A DNA stretch of 64,000 nucleotides, from positions 62,001-126,000 of the forward strand of contig JACCES010000013.1 of the NCBI GenBank assembly GCA_013416455.1, read 5' to 3'. Below, in pieces: positions 59,061-64,000 of this stretch. A program made the position numbers and the translations under genes. The stretch's first letter is position 1; each line of letters opens with the position of its first letter. A model generated the notes under the pieces. It saw only the letters and a list, made by a program, of their open reading frames with translations, ran no database searches and was not told where the DNA came from. The DNA comes from Alcaligenaceae bacterium. GTDB taxonomy: Bacteria > Pseudomonadota > Gammaproteobacteria > Burkholderiales > Burkholderiaceae_B.

Positions 59061-59441
59061 ATGAACCGGTACACGCCCAGCCTGCCCCGCGAGAAGCCCT
59101 TATATTGGGTGGCTTCCGCAAAAAAAGACTATCAGGCCTTTCCCGATGATGTACAGGCCGATATGGGCTATGCATTGGGTCTGGCCCAGCTTGGTGCCAA
59201 ACATCCGCATGCCAAGCCCTGGAAAGGAGAAGGCCCAGGAGTCTTTGAAGTCGTTGAAGAGCATATCGGCGACACCTATCGGGCTGTGTATACGGTACGG
59301 TTTGAAGGCGCTGTTTATGTCCTGCACGCCTTCCAGAAAAAATCAAAAACAGGAATCAAGACACCGAAAGAAGACATCAATCTCATTAAAGAGCGACTAA
59401 AACGAGCCGCGCTGGATTATGAAAACCGAGGTAAATCATGA
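59061..59441 (+). CDS. HigB/Gp49-type toxin (RelE superfamily)
   Basis: This 126-residue protein of the phage-derived Gp49-like (HigB/DUF891) group has L-Y-W-V-A-S-A-K-K-D-Y near the N-terminus, G-V-F-E-V-V-E-E-H-I-G-D-T-Y-R-A-V-Y-T-V in the middle, and the strongly conserved Y-V-L-H-A-F-Q-K-K-S-K-T-G-I-K-T-P near the C-terminus. Members are ribosome-dependent mRNA interferases. The antitoxin gene follows with a 4-nt overlap (ATGA). This toxin-first order is typical of HigBA pairs. GC content is visibly below that of the flanking operons, suggesting transfer. Confidence 0.92.
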   Translation: MNRYTPSLPREKPLYWVASAKKDYQAFPDDVQADMGYALGLAQLGAKHPHAKPWKGEGPGVFEVVEEHIGDTYRAVYTVRFEGAVYVLHAFQKKSKTGIKTPKEDINLIKERLKRAALDYENRGKS

Positions 59442-59773
59442 CGAACATTAAAGATAACGACATCACGCCGGGTACAGGCAATGTGTTTGAAGATCTTGGC
59501 TTTCAGGATGCGGCCGGGCGTCAAACCAAAACACGTCTTGCACTTGCCGTTAACGAGCTATTGAAGGCCCGCAAACTTAAGCAACGCGAGATTGCAGAGC
59601 TGCTGGGGATTCCTCAACCCAAAGTATCCGCATTGAAAAACTATCGACTAGATCAGTTTTCTGTTGAGCGCCTAATGGAGTTCCTTACATCTCTGAATCA
59701 TGATGTTGAAATCATGATTCGTCCGCGTCATACCGCTGGTGTGGGCTATATTGCAGTGCTCGCAGTTCAATAA
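59438..59773 (+). CDS. XRE-family antitoxin (HigA-like)
   Basis: This 111-residue partner of the upstream toxin has an N-terminal tail (about 1-30) that probably binds the toxin. The helix-turn-helix (about 45-90) reads L-K-Q-R-E-I-A-E-L-L-G-I-P-Q-P-K-V-S-A-L, matching the HTH_37/XRE antitoxin group with a downstream F-S-V-E-R-L-M-E-F-L. It should bind the palindrome at 59032-59055 and repress the pair. The C-terminal 12 residues (V-G-Y-I-A-V-L-A-V-Q) are unusual for the family and may derive from read-through after a 3' change. A hairpin follows the stop. Confidence 0.92.
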   Translation: MTNIKDNDITPGTGNVFEDLGFQDAAGRQTKTRLALAVNELLKARKLKQREIAELLGIPQPKVSALKNYRLDQFSVERLMEFLTSLNHDVEIMIRPRHTAGVGYIAVLAVQ

Positions 59774-59785
59774 AAAAATAATTCT

Positions 59786-59816
59786 GTGGTGTATTCACTC
59801 CAATCGAATACACCAC
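59786..59816. terminator. Terminator-like hairpin after the toxin-antitoxin pair
   Basis: GTGGTGTATTC and GAATACACCAC pair perfectly (11 bp) across a 9-nt loop, 12 nt after the antitoxin stop. An A-rich run precedes it, so it may act on either strand. Confidence 0.6.
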
Positions 59817-59864
59817 TCTCCCTGCTTCACCTCACACTTGCGGCCTTGCGCATTTCTTATAAGG

Positions 59865-60197
59865 TCGCTGTATGACGCAGGTAACATTACCGGCGAAGTT
59901 CAGGCCGCATCCGTCTACAACACGACTTTCGATTCGACAGCTGCTGCCGAATGGGTGGATGCAGCAACGAAGGGGCACGGCTCAGACGTCGTAGTGACTG
60001 GTCAAGTCGCAATAGATGGTGGCCTTGTCGATCTGGGTAGTCTGGATCCTGCCGCGAAAGTTGCGGGCTTTTACCATGACAATACTACCGGACAGTATTA
60101 TGTCGAGATAGAGGATAGCGGCGTTGGCGCCGAAGATGGCTTCTATGCGATCACGATCGGCAATGATGGCGCGGTTGCCGCTATCACGTTGCATACG
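59865..60197 (+). pseudogene. Internal fragment of a larger, probably exported protein
   Basis: This open stretch of about 110 codons has no credible start or end: Y-D-A-G-N-I-T-G-E-V-Q-A-A-S-V, W-V-D-A-A-T-K-G-H, V-V-V-T-G-Q-V-A-I-D-G-G, then G-Q-Y-Y-V-E-I-E-D-S-G and F-Y-A-I-T-I-G-N-D-G. The acidic, Gly/Asp-rich strand pattern resembles pieces of surface or type I-secreted repeat proteins. I cannot name the family. Upstream lies the toxin-antitoxin terminator and an AT-rich spacer. On the right it is cut exactly where the transposase remnant begins (about 60197). Best seen as debris of a gene truncated by insertion and deletion. Confidence 0.55.
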
Positions 60198-60603
60198 GAT
60201 GTGCGATGGCCTTCTCCTGCACTGTGCTGTCCACGATCAACCGGCTGAGTTCCTGCCCCGCAAAGTACTGCCATGTCGGCGTCTCGCCCTACCGCTCGAC
60301 CACCCCCTCGTCGGATTCATTGAAGGCGTGCTTCAGGTACAGCAACGAAATCATTACGCGCAGCGGCACACGCGGGCGACCGGCCTGGCTGGCCGGCGTC
60401 TTGCGCTGAGGCTTCTCGCCAAAGAGATCCAGGTCGGGCATGGCCACACCCTCGTGGGCCTTGCGAACGAACAGGTGCGTCACGCCAGCTTCGATCTCTT
60501 GCCTCGGCATGCGCGAGGCCAGCACCGCCAGCGGGTGGCGCAGGTCGATCATCTGATCAATGCGGGCACGGAAGAAATCGTCGGTGGCGGGGCAAGCGAA
60601 CAT
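60196..60603 (-). pseudogene. Decayed IS5/IS1182-type transposase
   Basis: On the minus strand the N-terminal ~105 codons of a DDE transposase are clear (M-F-A-C-P-A-T-D-D-F-F-R-A-R-I, I-D-L-R-H-P-L-A-V-L-A, R-P-R-V-P-L-R-V-M-I-S-L-L-Y-L-K, F-N-E-S-D-E-G-V-V-E-R). The next codon, normally Trp, is TAG. After it, G-E-T-P-T-W-Q-Y-F-A-G is joined directly to L-I-V-D-S-T-V-Q-E-K-A-I-A-H-P, which lies far downstream in intact relatives, so an internal deletion is present. The frame ends about 60196 at the junction with the protein fragment. Non-functional. Confidence 0.8.
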
Positions 60604-60611
60604 GAAGGTAA

Positions 60612-60654
60612 AACTCCCAGAAAACAGCCTCTATTGGATAATAAACTGGGAGTT
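60612..60654. repeat. Inverted repeat at the transposase 5' end
   Basis: AACTCCCAG and CTGGGAGTT (9-bp perfect) flank a 25-nt AT-rich spacer, 9 nt before the transposase start codon. It may be the end region or leader hairpin of the decayed insertion sequence. Confidence 0.5.
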
Positions 60655-60762
60655 CTTGCCATCGGAAAACACCCTGAAAGCCTGGGTTTATGCGGGTTCC
60701 CGGAATTATCCATGGCCGACTAATTATGTGGGGTAGGGGCCATACCTGGCCACCGCGCTGCG

Positions 60763-61698
60763 CTATTTGAAAATGTCTTCGATACTCTGGGCATCCAGAA
60801 TCCGGAGCGTCCAGCGCTTCAGGTCTGCTTCGCTGGCTTGTTCCAGCCGATCGGCGGCCCAATCAGGCAGCTCGTCGAATTTGTGAGTAATCAAGGTGGA
60901 CAAGGTGCCGACCGCGCCCTTTTGCAGCCCGATCCGTTCGCCTTCATGCAGTGCATAATCGATCTTGTCTTCCGCATCGATCAGTGCCTGTGCGCGGCGT
61001 TCGGCAAGTAGACGGAGTTCTTCGTCGCCATACATGGTTTCCAGGTGCTTCAGTGCTTCTTTGACAGGCGGATGGGTGATCTCGCTCATAGCAGCCTCGT
61101 CCAGGTTATGCAGCAGGCAGGCGATCCAGGCGCGTAGTGGTTCGGTCAACCCACGCTGCTTTTCGGCCTTGTTCAATTCGATTATATGCACTTGCAGCAC
61201 TTCGCCCAACTGTGTCTGCGGTCGTTCTGCGTCGCGCAGGGCGAAGTGCCAGAGGGCTTTGTCAGGATCCTCCTTGAACAAGTCGTGCACCAGCAGACTG
61301 ATGCCGATGGCGGGTTTCAACAGGCGGTAGTCCTGGCCGACCCGCAACTGGGCTGCCAGGCTGCGTGCCACACCGTAAACATTGCGCTGCGGCCAGTGCT
61401 GAAAACGCTGCAACTGCATTTCGATGGCAAGACGTTGGCCATCGGCGTCTTCTGCCAGAATGTCCAGTACGATTTCCTTGCCGGCCAGGTCCTCCGGCAG
61501 AATGCCGGGGTTCAACACCCGCTGCACGGTGATCGGCGCCGCCTGGCTGCGCACGGTATTGATGAGATCGGTCAGCAGGGAAAGATGACCGCTGAACAAG
61601 CGCTTGAAGACCAAATCGTTGGACAGCGACAGACTGCGTGGCGCAGTCGCGGTGCCCGATTCTGTTGGTGTGGCGATGATTGATGTAGAAGTAGGCAT
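60763..61698 (-). CDS. Rpn family recombination-promoting nuclease / PD-(D/E)XK transposase-like protein
   Basis: This 311-residue protein is of the Rpn/PDDEXK_2 group. The N-terminus has L-S-N-D-L-V-F-K-R-L-F, the family's F-K-x-x-F entry. The nuclease core shows D79 in E-I-V-L-D-I-L-A and E93-M-Q95 in L-A-I-E-M-Q, the D...ExQ form of the PD-(D/E)XK motif. The C-terminal helical part is rich in Glu/Leu. E. coli RpnA is a Ca2+-dependent DNase that raises RecA-independent recombination; Rpn genes are often in mobile or variable regions, as here. It looks intact. The start at 61698 lacks a strong ribosome-binding site. Confidence 0.9.
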   Translation of the reverse strand: MPTSTSIIATPTESGTATAPRSLSLSNDLVFKRLFSGHLSLLTDLINTVRSQAAPITVQRVLNPGILPEDLAGKEIVLDILAEDADGQRLAIEMQLQRFQHWPQRNVYGVARSLAAQLRVGQDYRLLKPAIGISLLVHDLFKEDPDKALWHFALRDAERPQTQLGEVLQVHIIELNKAEKQRGLTEPLRAWIACLLHNLDEAAMSEITHPPVKEALKHLETMYGDEELRLLAERRAQALIDAEDKIDYALHEGERIGLQKGAVGTLSTLITHKFDELPDWAADRLEQASEADLKRWTLRILDAQSIEDIFK

Positions 61699-61739
61699 GC
61701 CTGCTCATCGACTGCGGTTTGCAAGCACTCTAATCAGGA

Positions 61740-61859
61740 TCAATCAAAAGCGAAATTGGGTAGATTTGTCCGGGTGGATACTGACGCCACCAGCTCTACC
61801 TCCTGGGCTATGCCATTGATGACGCGGTACGGCGGGTCTACCTTGAAGCGGTCGGGCAC
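61740..61859 (-). CDS. Possible 39-residue ORF or gene remnant
   Basis: From a GTG right after an in-frame TGA, the frame reads V-P-D-R-F-K-V-D-P-P-Y-R-V-I-N-G, then E-V-E-L-V-A-S-V-S, ending N-F-A-F-D. It looks protein-like (balanced composition), but there is no ribosome-binding site. It may be the 3' remnant of a lost gene between the methyltransferase and rpn. Confidence 0.25.
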   Translation of the reverse strand: MPDRFKVDPPYRVINGIAQEVELVASVSTRTNLPNFAFD

Positions 61860-61894
61860 TCATCCAGCCGTTGGTGGGCATGATTGTGGCGGAA

Positions 61895-61924
61895 AGCTTC
61901 CGGCCGGGATAGCCGGAGCTTTTT
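61895..61924 (+). terminator. Rho-independent-type hairpin
   Basis: AGCT-T-CCGGC pairs with GCCGG-AGCT (one bulge) and is followed on the plus strand by TTTTT. No plus-strand gene ends nearby. It may act as a terminator for the minus-strand methyltransferase transcript in the reverse sense, or belong to lost DNA. Confidence 0.4.
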
Positions 61925-61982
61925 CCCCTGGAGCCCGGGATACCTGTTGCTGGTAACGAAAGGCATCCCGGCCCGAATAGAG

Positions 61983-64000
61983 TCACTTTCGCAGAATCCA
62001 GAACTCCCGGTAATTGATGCCGTCGTCGCACAGGCTGCCCTTGCGGATCACCTCGAATCCGGCCGAGGCCATGGTTTCGGCTTTCTTCACAAAATACACT
62101 TCGGTAGCGTCGGTGCGGCGGATGCCCTGGCTTTCCAGCAGCACGATGCCGCCGGGCTTGCAGAAGCGGTGCAGCTTGGCGCCGAAGTCTTGCAGCGGGA
62201 CGCCGATCCAGTGGTGCACGGCGCAGGCGATCACCAGGTCGAATTGTTTTTTGGTATTGAACTCGTCGAACGGCTTGCTGGAAAGCTCGATATGAGAATG
62301 CCCAAGGTGCTCGGCCACGGCATTGCCCACATCGATGCAGCTTTGGCTGATGTCGAAGCCCATGCCATGTTCCAGGTGTGGGGCCAGCCCCATCAGCAGG
62401 AATCCATGGTTGCAGCCAATATCCAGCGCGCGTGCGCCTTTGGGCAGATGTTGCTCCAGCTGATAGATGCCCAGCCGGTGCATGGCCGGGCGGGTGCCTG
62501 GCAGCATCAGCGGCTCGAAGCCCTGGTACGGCAAGCCAAAATCGCCAAAGCTGTATTTCAGGCTCTCGCCCTTGTAGCCCGACCAAATTTCACGTATGCG
62601 CTGGTGCAGCCCGTCCAGGTCGCGCAGCGCTTGTGATTCGGCCTGCCCCAGGCGCTGTGCCAGGTGCCGGTAGGCATGCACCGTATGCGGCGAATACGGC
62701 CAGGTATCCAGGGCGCTAGCCAGGCTGTGGCAGCTGTCGTCGATCTGGCGTGCGGCCAGTTGGCTGTCGGCCTGCGCCGCCAGCGCGATCGCCCGCTGCG
62801 GCCCTTGCGTGTCTCCCAGCGCTTCCAGCGCCTGGGCATGTTCGGCCAGGGCGGCATCGGGCTGGCCCGCGTGAGAAAGCAGGCGGGCATGAACCGTGCG
62901 CAAAAAAGGCTGGTCTTCGGCATCTGCTTGCGCAATGAAACCGATGATGGCGTCCAATGCCTGTTGCACCGATTCGGCATCGGGCGCGGGATGGGAAGCC
63001 AGCGCCCGCCAGGCCATTTGCTGCACCTGGGTGTCTTCTGGTTCATGGGCCAGCAGTTGGCGGGCGCAGTAATCGGCGTCCCACCACAGCCCCGCCCGCA
63101 GCAGCACTTCAATGGCGGACAGGCGAATGCCGATGTCTTCCGGGGCCTGCCGGATGGCCTGCGCGGCATGGTGAACCGCCTCGCCATGCTTGCCCAGCCA
63201 GGAGGTGGCCTCGGCCACGAGGCGGCGCACCTGGGCATCCTTGGGGAAGCGCTGCGCCCAGTTTTGCACTGTGCGGTTTTCCACATAGACCGCGCCCTGG
63301 GCCAGGGCGCGGCGCACCTTGTTGAGCTGGCTGCCCGATGGCCCCTGGCGGCGGCGGTCGAAGTAACCGCGTGCCTTCAGGTAGGTTTCGCCGAGATCCT
63401 GGCCCACCTGGCGCAGCAAGGTGTAGCTCAAGTCGTGAATCGAATAAACCGTGTCCAGTATGAACGCCAGTTTCAGGCGTTCGGTATCGCTCATAGTGGC
63501 CATGCGCGCCTCGTCGGGCACAAACATCAGGGCCGCCTGTTGCAGCTCGGAACCGCGTGGCTGCTGAAGCAGATCGTCGCGTTGTTCCATGCACTGCGCT
63601 GTGGTGACGCCCACCATGCCATAGAAACGGAAGCCGTTGCGTGCGGCCCAGTGGCACAGAGCGTCCATGCTGGCCTGCTGCTGCCAAACCGGCTGAAACG
63701 CCACCCTGATCTGAATCAGCAGGACGTTCGGAAGCACCCGCTTGCCGTGTTCGAGAATCCGCAGGTTATCGTGGCGTTCGTCCAGCAGCAGCCAGTCCAG
63801 TTCGTCCAGGCCCTCGATAGTGTCCAGGGCATGGGACTGGATCGGCAAGCGCGCCAATACCTGGCAAGGCCCTTGCAGGCGTGTGGGCAAATGCTCTGCG
63901 GGCAGGGGTGCCAGTGTGCTGTTGTATTCGGCGTCAAGGCAGATGTAATGGGTTTTGCCCTGCCCATCGCCCAGCACTAACTGCGGGACAATCTGCAATT
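61983..64000 (-). CDS. Large TPR-containing SAM-dependent methyltransferase, 5' end beyond window
   Basis: At least 671 residues are visible and the N-terminus lies past the right edge. An N-terminal ~250-residue region begins with L-D-A-E-Y-N-S-T and contains D-E-L-D-W-L-L-L-D and G-V-T-T-A-Q-C-M, resembling FkbM-like N-terminal modules. Helical TPR-like repeats fill about 255-460. The C-terminal class I methyltransferase has A-L-D-I-G-C-N-H-G-F-L-L as its SAM motif I, followed by G-F-D-I-S, and F-D-L-V-I-A-C-A-V-H-H-W. Such TPR-methyltransferases often sit in O-antigen, flagellin-glycan or secondary-metabolite loci; none of those is visible here. The acceptor is unknown. Confidence 0.8.
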   Translation of the reverse strand, partial: LQIVPQLVLGDGQGKTHYICLDAEYNSTLAPLPAEHLPTRLQGPCQVLARLPIQSHALDTIEGLDELDWLLLDERHDNLRILEHGKRVLPNVLLIQIRVAFQPVWQQQASMDALCHWAARNGFRFYGMVGVTTAQCMEQRDDLLQQPRGSELQQAALMFVPDEARMATMSDTERLKLAFILDTVYSIHDLSYTLLRQVGQDLGETYLKARGYFDRRRQGPSGSQLNKVRRALAQGAVYVENRTVQNWAQRFPKDAQVRRLVAEATSWLGKHGEAVHHAAQAIRQAPEDIGIRLSAIEVLLRAGLWWDADYCARQLLAHEPEDTQVQQMAWRALASHPAPDAESVQQALDAIIGFIAQADAEDQPFLRTVHARLLSHAGQPDAALAEHAQALEALGDTQGPQRAIALAAQADSQLAARQIDDSCHSLASALDTWPYSPHTVHAYRHLAQRLGQAESQALRDLDGLHQRIREIWSGYKGESLKYSFGDFGLPYQGFEPLMLPGTRPAMHRLGIYQLEQHLPKGARALDIGCNHGFLLMGLAPHLEHGMGFDISQSCIDVGNAVAEHLGHSHIELSSKPFDEFNTKKQFDLVIACAVHHWIGVPLQDFGAKLHRFCKPGGIVLLESQGIRRTDATEVYFVKKAETMASAGFEVIRKGSLCDDGINYREFWILRK

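Noticed and set aside
1-64000. tRNA, rRNA or tmRNA genes and tRNA-linked attachment sites
   Set aside because: No cloverleaf-like or rRNA-like sequence was recognised by reading. A covariance-model search was not possible here.

Overview
The window is high-GC DNA from a beta-proteobacterium, most likely Alcaligenaceae (Bordetella/Achromobacter type). The evidence is three periplasmic Bug/TctC solute receptors without their own membrane subunits, a BpeGReg-like globin-coupled diguanylate cyclase, dense ATGA-overlapping ABC-transporter operons, many GntR/IclR/LysR-regulated catabolic sets, and a GC-rich codon style. This is inference from gene content; no rRNA, tRNA or other phylogenetic marker is present.

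Layout. 0-9.5 kb: left-edge GT39 glycosyltransferase, a small membrane protein, a PAS-GGEEF diguanylate cyclase followed by a degenerate partial second copy, a PQQ-type sugar dehydrogenase, an I78 inhibitor lipoprotein, an array of hairpin repeats, a chemoreceptor, a globin-coupled diguanylate cyclase, a DUF924 protein and a cupin. 9.5-20.9 kb: a bifunctional phosphotransferase/P-loop kinase, then an eight-gene minus-strand operon (CMD/AhpD peroxidase fusion, BAAT-like alpha/beta hydrolase, complete Opp/Dpp-type importer, FMO-like flavoprotein). 21.3-24.7 kb, plus strand: a 2-hydroxyacid dehydrogenase homologue and a copper-handling set (DUF2946, YcnI, two PCu(A)C chaperones), ending in a strong hairpin.

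24.7-37.1 kb: a minus-strand acyl-CoA degradation operon (crotonase, Fe-ADH-like protein, thiolase, hydratase-dehydrogenase fusion, two acyl-CoA dehydrogenases, class III CoA-transferase, Bug receptor). It is preceded by a second, tandemly duplicated Bug gene and a divergent IclR regulator. The same palindrome lies upstream of both Bug genes and immediately before iclR, suggesting one operator controlling the locus. The gene set resembles pimeloyl-CoA (pim) operons, with CoA transfer replacing a ligase, so a dicarboxylic or alicyclic acid is a plausible substrate.

37.2-48.9 kb: a MocR regulator/EamA exporter pair, a 1092-residue putatively surface or secreted protein with two nearly identical lamin-tail domains, YaeQ, an EAL phosphodiesterase, a class V aminotransferase, and a LysR/Bug pair. 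48.9-57.4 kb: an operon joining an Opp-type importer to two alkaline-phosphatase-superfamily hydrolases, one of them phosphonoacetate hydrolase (PhnA), with a divergent LysR gene and a T-N11-A box between them.

57.4-62 kb is a lower-GC accessory patch: an orphan BrnA antitoxin, an SDR protein, a HigBA-type toxin-antitoxin pair, a fragment of a large protein, a decayed IS5/IS1182-type transposase, and an Rpn-type nuclease. A TPR-methyltransferase runs off the right edge. No CRISPR array, rRNA, tRNA or intact prophage was seen.
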